Notes under the pieces: model-generated | Seen by the model: only the letters and a program-made list of their open reading frames with translations | Told to the model about the DNA's origin: nothing | Database searches by the model: none | NCBI GenBank assembly: GCA_023399465.1 | Contig: JAEWPB010000172.1 | Location: forward strand, 1-23,610 | DNA: 23,610 nt | Direction of reading: 5' to 3' | From: Pseudomonadota bacterium | GTDB taxonomy: Bacteria; Pseudomonadota; Alphaproteobacteria; Rhizobiales; Rhizobiaceae | Shown here: in pieces, positions 16,210 to 23,610 of the stretch | Numbering within the stretch: the stretch's first letter is position 1 | Layout of the letters: each line of letters opens with the position of its first letter | Made by a program: the position numbers and the translations under genes

Positions 16210-18093
16210 TCAGATCTCGGTGGCGCGTGCCTTGCTGGTCGCGGCAAACGCCTTGTTGACGTAGCTGTCGCGGCTGTAGACGTCGTCGAAATATTCCACG
16301 ACCCCGTCCTTGTTCGGCCAGGCGGTGAAATAGGCGACATAGACCGGCACCTTGTCCTTCAGCGACAGCGCGCGGTTGCCGCCGGCGGCGATCTTGCTGC
16401 CGATGTCCTCTTCCGTCGTCCCTAGCACGGCAGCCGCCATCTTGCGCGGTTCCGCCAGGCGCACGCAGCCGTGGCTCAGCGCCCGCATGTCACGCTTGAA
16501 GTAGCCCTTCGAAGGCGTGTCGTGCATGTAGATGGCGTGGCTGTTCGGAAACAGGATCTTCAGTTCGCCGAGTGCATTGTCGCTGCTCGGCGGCTGGCGA
16601 ACCGAAATGCCGCTGGTCGTACCGTGCCAGTTGACGTTCGACGACGCCGTCTGCCGGCCGCCGACCACGACTTCGTAACCCATGCGGTCGAGATAGCTCG
16701 GATCGGCCCGAAGCTTCGGCAGCATCTCGTTGATGATGATCGACTGCGGCACGCCCCAGAACGGGTTGACCTCGACCGTCTCGATCTCGTCCTGGAAGAA
16801 ATAGGTCTGGTTGGCGCGCGAGCCGATGACCACGCGCATCGAGAATTCTTCCCGGTTGTCATTGTGGTAATAGGCCTTGTAGGCCGGCTGGTTGATGAAG
16901 ACGTAGCGCGAACCGAGATCGTTCGGCAGCCAGCGCGCCTGCTCCATCGCGACGACGAGCTTGTCGATCTTCGCCTCGTTGCTGTCGCCGACCAACGCCC
17001 GGACAGTTGCCTGGCCGATGATCCCGTCGGGCTTCAGCTTGTGCTCTTCCTGGAAGTCCTTCACCAGCGCGACCAGTTCCGGCGTGTAGTCTGCGGTGCC
17101 CTGATAGCCGGCGAGAACGGCCGAATGCTCGGTCTTCAGCGCGTCGGAACCGCGGCGCGCGATCGCGTCGACGATATTGGCCAATTCGGCATCGGCGCCA
17201 CCGGGCTTCAGCGCGCCGGTCAGCGTGATTCGGATCGGCGCCTCGCCGTCCTCCTGGCCGCGCAACGCCGCCAGTTCCGCCTTCAGCGTCTGGAATTCGC
17301 TTCCGCTCGGGCCGCGGCTGCCGAGGTAGGCTGCGACATCGGGGCTTGCCTTGGCGATCTTCAACACCGGCGCGAGATTGACCGTCTTGCGCTTGAAATC
17401 GTGGTAGCCGGAGATCTTGTTCGGGTCGATACGGCCGCGAACGGTGTCCTGCACATAGGTGAGGACCTTGGCCGAAAGCTCGAGTTCGAACTGCATCAGG
17501 GCGCGGTCGCGGGCCGCCTTGTCGATTTCGCCGACCTGCTCGCCAGGCACGGCAACTGCGTAGTCGCGGGGGTCGAGGCCGACGGTCGCAGCCTCGGACA
17601 GCACCTGCATGGCCGCCCTGGCGCGATGGTTGACCGCATTGTCGCTGACCCAGACGAGCGAGCCGCCTTCACCGTAATAGCCTTCGATCACCTTGGCGAT
17701 GTCGCTCGTCGTGCGCACCCTGGCCTCGCCCATCAGGCGGCGCTGTTCGGCTGCCGGATCGACGGCGACCGGCTGCGCTCCGGCGGTGGCGATGGCACCG
17801 GTCACGACCGGGTCGGCGAACTTGGTCGTCGCGACGAGGCGGATCGCGTCAGGCTTGTAGGTGTAGTAACGCGGACCCGTCACCTTCGGCAGCGGCGCAC
17901 TCTCGGTCACCACAGGCGCCGCAGGCGCCGGCGGCATGTAGCCGCGGTCCGACTGGCTGCCGGCTGGCCGTTGCCCGACCTTGTTGCCGCGCAGGAAATC
18001 GAGGAGCGTTCCGGCCTGCGCCGTATCATGAAGCATCGTCACCGAGCAGGAGAGCGACAGGGTGAGCATGGCTGCCTTCGTGAAATATTTCAT
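16210..18093 (-). CDS. YcbB-type L,D-transpeptidase
   Basis: A 627-residue periplasmic enzyme expected to form 3-3 peptidoglycan cross-links, or to attach proteins to peptidoglycan. Domain order: signal peptide (1-27, ending AQA-G), a Pro/Ala-rich linker (40-115), a helical scaffold domain (about 125-330), a peptidoglycan-binding domain (TPELVALVKDFQEEHKLKPD, 337-356, then GIIGQATVRAL), and a YkuD catalytic domain (about 395-575). The active site is visible as H524 in MHDTPSKG and the SHGCVR motif at 540-545 with nucleophile C543. Size and order match LdtD/YcbB rather than the short ErfK-type enzymes. The start at 18093 is chosen because it gives a proper signal peptide; the frame is open to 18309. 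It diverges from fumC. Confidence 0.93.
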   Translation of the reverse strand: MKYFTKAAMLTLSLSCSVTMLHDTAQAGTLLDFLRGNKVGQRPAGSQSDRGYMPPAPAAPVVTESAPLPKVTGPRYYTYKPDAIRLVATTKFADPVVTGAIATAGAQPVAVDPAAEQRRLMGEARVRTTSDIAKVIEGYYGEGGSLVWVSDNAVNHRARAAMQVLSEAATVGLDPRDYAVAVPGEQVGEIDKAARDRALMQFELELSAKVLTYVQDTVRGRIDPNKISGYHDFKRKTVNLAPVLKIAKASPDVAAYLGSRGPSGSEFQTLKAELAALRGQEDGEAPIRITLTGALKPGGADAELANIVDAIARRGSDALKTEHSAVLAGYQGTADYTPELVALVKDFQEEHKLKPDGIIGQATVRALVGDSNEAKIDKLVVAMEQARWLPNDLGSRYVFINQPAYKAYYHNDNREEFSMRVVIGSRANQTYFFQDEIETVEVNPFWGVPQSIIINEMLPKLRADPSYLDRMGYEVVVGGRQTASSNVNWHGTTSGISVRQPPSSDNALGELKILFPNSHAIYMHDTPSKGYFKRDMRALSHGCVRLAEPRKMAAAVLGTTEEDIGSKIAAGGNRALSLKDKVPVYVAYFTAWPNKDGVVEYFDDVYSRDSYVNKAFAATSKARATEI

Positions 18094-18499
18094 ATGTAAA
18101 CCAGTTCCCGTATCAAACAGTCGCGGTCGTCCGCCGTGCAAAGCCCTTCTTGCAATTCGTCCGTGCTGATACCGGATCGCCGGAGGATTGAAAAGGAAAC
18201 GCACGAGGCCTGATCGTCGTCGGCAGCCCGGATCTGCGTGCTCGCCGTCGAATGTCAATCGCCAAATGTTTGCGCCACAACCCTGAAACGATTGGTTAAT
18301 TTTTCTCAAATTTTTCCCCGTTCATTCGCAGGGGATGCCCGCCTCGCCGCCCCTGACGGCAGTAGAAAACCGGCGAATGTGTCACAAAAAGCACGCATCC
18401 GGATGCGCGACGGACAGCCCCCGATTGCCTGACACCGGCCTTAGCCGATATCCTGAGCGAAGCCATGGGCAACCGCAGACCGAGCGAAGGGAATGAGCG
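18094..18499. other. 406-bp divergent intergenic region, L,D-transpeptidase / fumC
   Basis: No gene is supported here. The middle part (about 18283-18318) is AT-rich compared with its surroundings and could be an upstream promoter element for either gene. On the minus strand TTGACA (18258-18253) is present without a good -10. For fumC, TTGCCT (18425-18430) and ATATCC (18448-18453) are 17 bp apart, a weak promoter candidate. A 14-bp palindrome at 18394-18407 is listed separately. Confidence 0.5.
18394..18407. promoter_or_regulatory. 14-bp palindrome upstream of fumC
   Basis: CGCATCC (18394-18400) is followed directly by its reverse complement GGATGCG (18401-18407), 92 bp before the fumC start and just upstream of the weak promoter candidate. 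With no loop it suits a dimeric regulator site better than a terminator. No regulator is identified. Confidence 0.35.
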
Positions 18500-19888
18500 A
18501 TGACGACGCGCACAGAGACTGACACATTCGGCCCGATCGAAGTGGAAAGCGACCGCTACTGGGGGGCACAGGCGCAGCGCTCGCTTGGAAACTTCAGGAT
18601 CGGCTGGGAAAAGCAGCCCGCCTCGATCGTGCGGGCGCTCGGCATCGTCAAGCAGGCCGCAGCGCGCACCAACATGGAGCTCGGCCACCTCGATCCGGCC
18701 ATCGGCAAGGCGATCGTCGAGGCGGCGCAGGAGGTCATCGACGGCAAGCTCGACGATCACTTCCCGCTGGTCGTGTGGCAGACCGGATCCGGCACCCAGT
18801 CGAACATGAACGCCAACGAGGTGATCGCCAACCGGGCGATCGAGATCCTCGGCGGCACGATGGGGTCGAAGAAGCCGGTGCATCCCAACGACCACGTCAA
18901 CATGAGCCAGTCGTCGAACGACACCTATCCGACGGCGATGCATATCGCCTGCGCCGAGCGACTTGTCCATCACCTGCTGCCGGCGTTGCAGCATCTTCGC
19001 GAGGCGCTCGACGTCAAGGTTCACAGCTTCGCCCACATCATCAAGATCGGCCGCACCCACACCCAGGACGCGACACCCCTGACGCTCGGGCAGGAGTTCT
19101 CCGGCTATGCCGCGCAGGTGGCCTCGTCGATCAAGCGGATCGAACTCACCCTTCCCGGGCTCTACGAACTGGCGCAGGGCGGCACCGCCGTCGGCACCGG
19201 GCTGAACGCGCCCGTCGGCTTCGCCGAAAAGGTGGCCTGGCACATCGCCGACATCACCGGCCTGCCCTTCGTCACCGCCCCCAACAAGTTCGAGGCACTC
19301 GCCGCCCACGACGCCATGGTCTTTTCCCATGGCGCGATCAACACGGCTGCCGCCGCCCTGTTCAAGATCGCCAACGACATCCGCCTGCTCGGTTCCGGAC
19401 CGCGCGCCGGCCTTGGCGAACTGGCACTGCCGGAAAACGAGCCGGGCTCGTCGATCATGCCGGGCAAGGTGAACCCGACCCAGTGCGAGGCCCTCACCCA
19501 GGTCTGCATCCAGGTGTTCGGCAACAACGCCGCCATCAGCTTCGCCGGTAGTCAGGGCCATTTCGAGCTCAACGTCTACAATCCCGTGATGGCCTACAAC
19601 TTCCTGCAGTCGGTGCAGTTGCTCGGCGACGCCGCGCTATCGTTCACCGACAACTGCGTCACCGGGATCGAGGCGCGCGAGGACAATATCCGCGCCGGCG
19701 TCGAGCGCTCTCTGATGCTGGTGACGGCACTGGCGCCGACGATCGGCTACGACAATGCCGCCCGGATCGCCAAGACCGCGCACAAGAACGGCACCACGCT
19801 ACGCGAGGAGGCGCTGGCGAGCGGGCTGGTCACCGCCCAGCAATATGACGCGATCGTGCGGCCGGAGGACATGATCGGGCCGAAGTAG
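18500..19888 (+). CDS. fumC: Class II fumarate hydratase
   Basis: An iron-independent, heat- and oxygen-stable fumarase of the TCA cycle (fumarate to malate), acting as a cytosolic tetramer. The 462-residue length is typical. Motifs visible: TGSGTQSNMN (96-105), SQSSNDTYPT (136-145), GRTHTQDATP (184-193) with catalytic H187, and the superfamily signature GSSIMPGKVN (316-325) with catalytic S318. The start has GAAGGGA about 8-10 nt upstream of the ATG. A second, unrelated class I fumarase lies 2 kb downstream on the same strand, with an FMN reductase between them. Confidence 0.97.
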   Translation: MTTRTETDTFGPIEVESDRYWGAQAQRSLGNFRIGWEKQPASIVRALGIVKQAAARTNMELGHLDPAIGKAIVEAAQEVIDGKLDDHFPLVVWQTGSGTQSNMNANEVIANRAIEILGGTMGSKKPVHPNDHVNMSQSSNDTYPTAMHIACAERLVHHLLPALQHLREALDVKVHSFAHIIKIGRTHTQDATPLTLGQEFSGYAAQVASSIKRIELTLPGLYELAQGGTAVGTGLNAPVGFAEKVAWHIADITGLPFVTAPNKFEALAAHDAMVFSHGAINTAAAALFKIANDIRLLGSGPRAGLGELALPENEPGSSIMPGKVNPTQCEALTQVCIQVFGNNAAISFAGSQGHFELNVYNPVMAYNFLQSVQLLGDAALSFTDNCVTGIEAREDNIRAGVERSLMLVTALAPTIGYDNAARIAKTAHKNGTTLREEALASGLVTAQQYDAIVRPEDMIGPK

Positions 19889-20040
19889 CGGCACGACACC
19901 GGGCTGTTTGCGGGTCTGGCGACGTCCGCGGGCAGTCCCGCCGCGTGACAACCCATGCGAATTCGAGAATAATGGCCGGGGGGCTGCGACCTGATCGCGC
20001 CCGGCCGCTCATGGCCGCGCGCACGCCAAAGGAGCGCGAC

Positions 20041-20616
20041 ATGACCACCACTTTCAAGGTCGGTTATTTCATCGGCAGCCTCGCCCGCGATTCCATCAAC
20101 CGCAAGCTCGCCAGGGCGCTGGTCAATCTGGCACCGTCCGAACTCGAAATGACCGAGATCTCGTTTCGCGAACTACCGCTTTACAGCTATGACTACGATG
20201 ACGACTTCCCCCCGCCCGCCAAGGCATACAAGGCCGCGCTCGCCGCCATGGAGGCGGTGCTGTTCGTCACTCCGGAATACAACCGCTCCATTCCCGGCGG
20301 ACTGAAGAACGCCATCGACTGGGGCAGCCGCCCCTATGGCCACAACTCCTTCACGCGTAAGCCCTCGGCGGTGATCGGCTGCTCGCCCGGCGCAATCGGC
20401 ACCGCGCTTGCCCAGCAAAGCCTGCGCGCCGTGCTGAGCTTCTGCAATTCGCCGCAGATGAACGCGCCGGAAGCCTATATCCAGTTCACCCCGGGCCTGA
20501 TCACCGACAAGGGCGAGGTCACCAACGAGAGCACCGAGGAATTCCTGCGCAACTACATGGCCGAGTTCTGCGGCTTCATCGGCCGGGTCTATACCGTCCT
20601 GCCGCGAAACCTTTAA
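20041..20616 (+). CDS. NAD(P)H-dependent FMN reductase family protein
   Basis: A 191-residue flavodoxin-fold reductase of the NADPH-dependent FMN reductase (SsuE/ChrR-like) family. The FMN-phosphate loop GSLARDSIN is at 12-20, and the flavin-ring-contacting TPEYNRSIPGGLKNAID is at 77-93, both hallmarks. Members reduce flavins, quinones or chromate with NAD(P)H; the physiological substrate is not predictable. The start at 20041 has AAAGGAG 6 nt upstream, a strong site. It begins 152 bp after fumC on the same strand, and co-transcription is possible. A long hairpin follows. Confidence 0.9.
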   Translation: MTTTFKVGYFIGSLARDSINRKLARALVNLAPSELEMTEISFRELPLYSYDYDDDFPPPAKAYKAALAAMEAVLFVTPEYNRSIPGGLKNAIDWGSRPYGHNSFTRKPSAVIGCSPGAIGTALAQQSLRAVLSFCNSPQMNAPEAYIQFTPGLITDKGEVTNESTEEFLRNYMAEFCGFIGRVYTVLPRNL

Positions 20617-20651
20617 CGCCTGCGCAACCGCACACTCCTTGCGCGTACAGC

Positions 20652-20684
20652 GGGCCAGCGCCGGCATGCCTGCCGCGTTGGCCC
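20652..20684 (+). terminator. Long hairpin after the FMN reductase gene
   Basis: A 14-bp stem with a single bulged C and one G-T pair closes a TGCC loop (arms 20652-20666 and 20671-20684). The T-run is missing, but the stem is the strongest in the window and lies 36 bases past the stop codon. Confidence 0.55.
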
Positions 20685-20861
20685 CTGACGGCAGTCAAGC
20701 GTAGCAAGCAGTCGGCAACTAGATTATTCCAATCCTTACTCATGACATTCCACGCTTGACCGCTGAACGTGCATAATGATGAAAAATACTTTATCTACAC
20801 TTCATCATCCATGATATAGCCTACTGGGCGAGCTATACAGCATGAGTTTGAGAGGAAATTG

Positions 20862-20942
20862 ATGTCAAAAGGTATTTCCAGATTTCTAAATTCAACAGCA
20901 CTCGTTGGTTTCCCCCAAAACCGTTTACCAGAGAGAGACTAG
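20862..20942 (+). other. 26-codon reading frame, possible original start of the orphan gene
   Basis: ATG at 20862 has the best ribosome-binding site in this segment (GAGG followed by 6 nt) and encodes 26 residues beginning MSKGISRFLN before TAG at 20940-20942. After its AAAA run at 20867-20870, the reading frame of the following orphan gene is open without a stop. One extra A in that run would fuse ATG 20862 to the larger frame. It may be a leader peptide, a frameshifted N-terminus, or spurious. Confidence 0.3.
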
Positions 20943-20965
20943 GTCGACAAAAAAAATCGAGCGGC

Positions 20966-21787
20966 GTGACAATAAATAACGTCATCATAATTGGATTCGG
21001 AACAGGAATACTACAAGTAAAACGGCATTGCGCACCTAAGCTTTCCAATGATGTAATCACCTCAATTGCCAAAGAGCAGCCTGAATACATTACAAGGCAT
21101 ATTGAAGAACGATATTTGGAGAGTGCGCGTAAGGGATACTTTCAGCTTGGCACTCTGATAGCGTATCGCGCTAAGGAGAATGCCGCTTCCGGTCGCCTCG
21201 GGGACCATCAAGAAAGCAGGATACAAGAAATTTTCAACACACGATCAGGCTACTTTAAAGAGGCAAGCTTGCCCGGGGTCGAGATCACGAACGCATCTAT
21301 TGCTGGGACTGAACAGCAGATCGTTGTAGAGACGGTCGTGAATGACTATTGCTCATGTTCATCTATTGGTGAATTTTCACATGAAAGAGGTGAAAATATT
21401 CGTCAAAGAGAGGTCGATTCAGAGAAAAGGCCCGGCGCATATGTCACCTATCACTTACCAACATTGAAATCAGCTCTTGTAGATCATTTCTCGAAACTTC
21501 CAACCCAAAGTGAGCTCATTTTATTGGGACGCAGCGTCCAATATGGCGAGAAAGACATCAAATGGACAGTCGAAGAGACCTTCTCATATCAACACGAGCG
21601 CGACGCTCTGGCCATTTGGCTCAGCATCGCATTTGTAAAATCCCCAAATTTTGCCCATGAAGACGAATACCGCCTGCTACTTATAGACCCTTCAGGGCCG
21701 GGTGGGCTGCCTGACAATACGGGAAGCCTAGTAGTTCGCGAAAGCAATGCGATCGCCGCGTCTATCGTCCACTCTGACACTTACTAA
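20966..21787 (+). CDS. AT-rich orphan gene, hypothetical protein with DUF2971-like layout
   Basis: A 273-residue protein from a GTG at 20966, not confidently recognised. Three segments resemble, by eye, the order seen in DUF2971-type proteins: YFQLGTLIAYRA (58-69) followed by GRLGDHQES (76-84), a central VNDYCSCSS (125-133), and KSPNFAHEDEYRLLLI (225-240). This similarity is tentative. No signal peptide or clear membrane span is seen. Composition is foreign: positions 21001-21060 contain 24 G/C of 60, against 40 of 60 at 22081-22140 in the next gene, and A/T-ending codons are common. The listed start has no good ribosome-binding site. The frame stays open upstream to 20852, and a well-placed ATG at 20862 is out of frame by one base, so the 5' end may be frameshifted. 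It probably arrived by horizontal transfer. Confidence 0.65.
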   Translation: MTINNVIIIGFGTGILQVKRHCAPKLSNDVITSIAKEQPEYITRHIEERYLESARKGYFQLGTLIAYRAKENAASGRLGDHQESRIQEIFNTRSGYFKEASLPGVEITNASIAGTEQQIVVETVVNDYCSCSSIGEFSHERGENIRQREVDSEKRPGAYVTYHLPTLKSALVDHFSKLPTQSELILLGRSVQYGEKDIKWTVEETFSYQHERDALAIWLSIAFVKSPNFAHEDEYRLLLIDPSGPGGLPDNTGSLVVRESNAIAASIVHSDTY

Positions 21788-21948
21788 GCCAACGATGGTC
21801 GCAAGTGTTCAGCTTGGTTCGCAAGCAGTTCACACCTCGGCTTTTATCCTCGGCCCCATTTCCTACCAACGGAGCGATTGCATTTGCCCGGACCGCGGAA
21901 TACAGGGACTTTCCAACCGTACCAGTCCCCGGCATGAAAGGTCCCATC

Positions 21949-23556
21949 ATGGCAGACGATCTCTTCCCGCTTGGCGAAGACAAAACCATCTATCGCAAGA
22001 TTTCCAGCGACTTCGTGTCGGTCGACACGTTCAAGGGGCAGGAAGTCCTGACCGTCGAGCCGGAAGGCATGCGGCTGCTCGCCGAGACAGCCTTTGCCGA
22101 CATCAACCACCTGCTGCGCCCGGGGCACCTGCAACAGCTCGCATCGATCCTCGCCGATCCGGAGGCGACCGACAACGACCGCTTCGTTGCCTACGACCTC
22201 CTGAAGAACGCCAACATCGCCGCCGGCGGCGTGCTGCCGATGTGCCAGGACACCGGCACCGCGATCATCATGGGCAAGAAGGGCCGCCGGGTGTGGACCG
22301 AAGGCGGTGACTACGAAGCACTCGCCAAGGGCGTCATGGACGCCTACGAGAAGAAGAACCTGCGCTACTCGCAGCTCGCGCCCCTGAAGATGTTCGAGGA
22401 AAAGAACACCAAGAACAACCTGCCGGCGCAGATCGACATCTACGAGGAAGGCACCGACGCCTACAACTTCCTGTTCGTCGCCAAGGGCGGCGGCTCGGCC
22501 AACAAGACCTTCCTCTACCAGGGCACGCCGTCGCTTCTGACGCATGACCGCATGATCGCCTTCCTCAAGGAAAAGATCCTCACGCTCGGCACTGCTGCCT
22601 GTCCGCCCTATCATCTCGCCATCGTCATCGGCGGCACCTCGGCCGAGATGAACCTGAAGACGGTCAAGCTTGCCTCGACCCGCTATCTCGACGAACTTCC
22701 GACCGAAGGCTCGGAAAGCGGCCACGCCTTCCGCGACATCGAGATGGAAAAGGAAATCCACAAGCTGACGCAGCAGATGGGCGTCGGCGCCCAGTTCGGC
22801 GGCAAGTATTTCTGCCATGACGTCCGCGTCATCCGCCTGCCCCGCCACGGTGCATCGCTGCCGATCGGGCTTGGCGTCTCCTGTTCCGCCGACCGTCAGG
22901 CCAAGGGCAAGATCACCCGCGACGGCATCTACATCGAGCAACTCGAGACCGATCCGTCGAAGTACATGCCCGACATCGACGAGAAGAGCCTGACCGAGTC
23001 GGTCGTGCGCATCGACCTCAACAAGCCGATGAGCGAAATCCTGGCCGAGTTGTCGCAACACCCGGTCAAGACCCGGCTGTCGCTGACCGGTACCATCATC
23101 GTCGCCCGCGACCTCGCCCACTCGAAGATCCGCGAACGTCTCGAGAACGGCCTCGGCATGCCGGACTACATGAAGAACCACCCGGTCTACTACGCCGGCC
23201 CGGCAAAGACGCCGGAAGGCTTTGCCTCCGGTTCGTTCGGCCCGACCACCGCGGGCCGCATGGACAGCTACGTCGACCAGTTCCAGTCGTTCGGCGGCTC
23301 GATGGTGATGCTCGCCAAGGGCAACCGCTCGCGGCAGGTGCGCGAGGCGTGCGGGCGTCACGGCGGCTTCTATCTCGGCTCGATCGGCGGCCCCGCCGCC
23401 CGGCTTGCCCAGGACTGCATCAAAAAGGTCGAGGTCGTCGAATATCCCGAACTCGGCATGGAAGCGATCTGGCGCATCGAGGTCGAGGATTTTCCGGCTT
23501 TCATCGTTATCGACGACAAGGGCAACGACTTCTTCAAGGAACTCAATCTGAGTTAG
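21949..23556 (+). CDS. fumA: Class I fumarate hydratase, [4Fe-4S] type
   Basis: An iron-sulfur fumarase (fumarate to malate, TCA cycle), sensitive to oxygen and superoxide and unrelated to FumC. The 535-residue protein carries both the alpha and beta parts in one chain. Cluster cysteines are C99 in PMCQDTGTA, C218 in TAACPPYH and C312 in GVSCSADR. Their spacings of 119 and 94 equal those I recall for E. coli FumA (C105, C224, C318). C289 in KYFCHDVR is an extra cysteine near the site. RLPRHGASLPIGLG and SFGPTTAGRMD are further family stretches. The start at 21949 has AAAGG 7 nt upstream; the frame is open to 21805, but that extension lies next to the AT-rich insertion and lacks family features. 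The next gene starts 32 bp downstream. Confidence 0.95.
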   Translation: MADDLFPLGEDKTIYRKISSDFVSVDTFKGQEVLTVEPEGMRLLAETAFADINHLLRPGHLQQLASILADPEATDNDRFVAYDLLKNANIAAGGVLPMCQDTGTAIIMGKKGRRVWTEGGDYEALAKGVMDAYEKKNLRYSQLAPLKMFEEKNTKNNLPAQIDIYEEGTDAYNFLFVAKGGGSANKTFLYQGTPSLLTHDRMIAFLKEKILTLGTAACPPYHLAIVIGGTSAEMNLKTVKLASTRYLDELPTEGSESGHAFRDIEMEKEIHKLTQQMGVGAQFGGKYFCHDVRVIRLPRHGASLPIGLGVSCSADRQAKGKITRDGIYIEQLETDPSKYMPDIDEKSLTESVVRIDLNKPMSEILAELSQHPVKTRLSLTGTIIVARDLAHSKIRERLENGLGMPDYMKNHPVYYAGPAKTPEGFASGSFGPTTAGRMDSYVDQFQSFGGSMVMLAKGNRSRQVREACGRHGGFYLGSIGGPAARLAQDCIKKVEVVEYPELGMEAIWRIEVEDFPAFIVIDDKGNDFFKELNLS

Positions 23557-23588
23557 GATGAAGTCGTGAAGAATGATGGGAGGAAGAC

Positions 23589-23610
23589 ATGAAAAAGGGC
23601 TACAAGGCGC
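23589..23610 (+). CDS. Start of a further gene, cut by the window edge
   Basis: ATG at 23589 is preceded by GGGAGGAAGAC, a strong ribosome-binding site, and reads MKKGYKA before the window ends. The 32-bp gap and the absence of a hairpin suggest co-transcription with the class I fumarase. Too little is visible for a function. Confidence 0.5.

Larger units (their letters stand above)
20617..20965. other. Gap between FMN reductase and the AT-rich orphan gene
   Basis: Base composition drops sharply from about 20700 onward. The gap holds the hairpin at 20652-20684, one arm of a 9-bp direct repeat (20704-20712), scattered promoter-like motifs (TTGACC at 20756-20761, CATAAT at 20772-20777) at the wrong spacing, and a short reading frame at 20862-20942. 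Nothing else is recognisable. Confidence 0.6.
20704..21829. repeat. 9-bp direct repeat bracketing the AT-rich segment
   Basis: GCAAGCAGT occurs at 20704-20712 and again at 21821-21829, at the two points where composition changes between the AT-rich segment and the GC-rich surroundings. Nine bases is short and may be chance; it would fit an old target-site duplication or recombination scar. Confidence 0.25.

Noticed and set aside
19928..19941. Small GCGGG/CCCGC hairpin after fumC
   Set aside because: A 5-bp stem without a T-run is too weak in this base composition to call a terminator.
18349..20695. 15-bp repeat GCCCCTGACGGCAGT at 18349-18363 and 20681-20695
   Set aside because: One 15-mer match in a 23.6-kb GC-rich window is near chance expectation. 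The flanks differ, and there is no third copy or shared structure.
20833..21090. 85-codon minus-strand frame at the start of the AT-rich segment
   Set aside because: No ribosome-binding site or recognisable motif, and it overlaps the better-supported plus-strand orphan gene.

Overview
The window is high-GC DNA with gene content typical of an alphaproteobacterial chromosome, most likely Rhizobiaceae (Rhizobium/Ensifer/Agrobacterium/Shinella-like). The evidence is a glutamine-dependent NadE, a class II DAHP synthase, the same-strand order rpiA - DUF2059 gene - gor, and paired class II and class I fumarases, with many GTG or Shine-Dalgarno-led starts. Genus-level placement is inference. No rRNA, tRNA, CRISPR array or insertion sequence was seen.

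Layout. 1-4.9 kb: the 3'-truncated nadE (minus), a five-helix membrane phosphoglycerol-transferase/LTA-synthase-type protein, a DUF1003 membrane protein, and a GFA-fold zinc protein (minus). 4.9-9.2 kb: an M50 intramembrane metalloprotease with an extra N-terminal domain, a divergent LysR regulator / EamA exporter pair, and an apparently Tat-exported 2H phosphoesterase-like protein. 9.3-11.8 kb: class II DAHP synthase (minus) diverging from an alpha/beta hydrolase, with a LacI-type palindrome between them. 11.85-14.64 kb: a minus-strand block of rpiA, a DUF2059 secreted protein, a terminator, then gor (glutathione reductase). 14.86-16.2 kb: a HAD phosphatase (gph-like) and a DUF1801 protein. 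16.2-18.1 kb: a YcbB-type L,D-transpeptidase (minus). 18.5-23.6 kb: fumC, an NAD(P)H:FMN reductase, an AT-rich orphan gene, the class I [4Fe-4S] fumarase, and the first codons of a further gene.

Most of the window is core metabolism: NAD synthesis, the shikimate entry step, pentose phosphate, TCA, glutathione redox, and the envelope (L,D-transpeptidase, phosphoglycerol transferase, M50 protease). Convergent and tandem genes are mostly separated by GC-rich hairpins, listed individually.

The one clear accessory insertion is the roughly 1.1-kb AT-rich segment at about 20.70-21.83 kb between the FMN reductase and the class I fumarase. It carries a single gene of unknown function with a DUF2971-like layout. 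Its best ribosome-binding site and ATG are one nucleotide out of frame with the main reading frame, and a 9-bp direct repeat brackets the segment. This is the best candidate here for something undescribed, but evidence that it forms a system is limited to the sequence features given.
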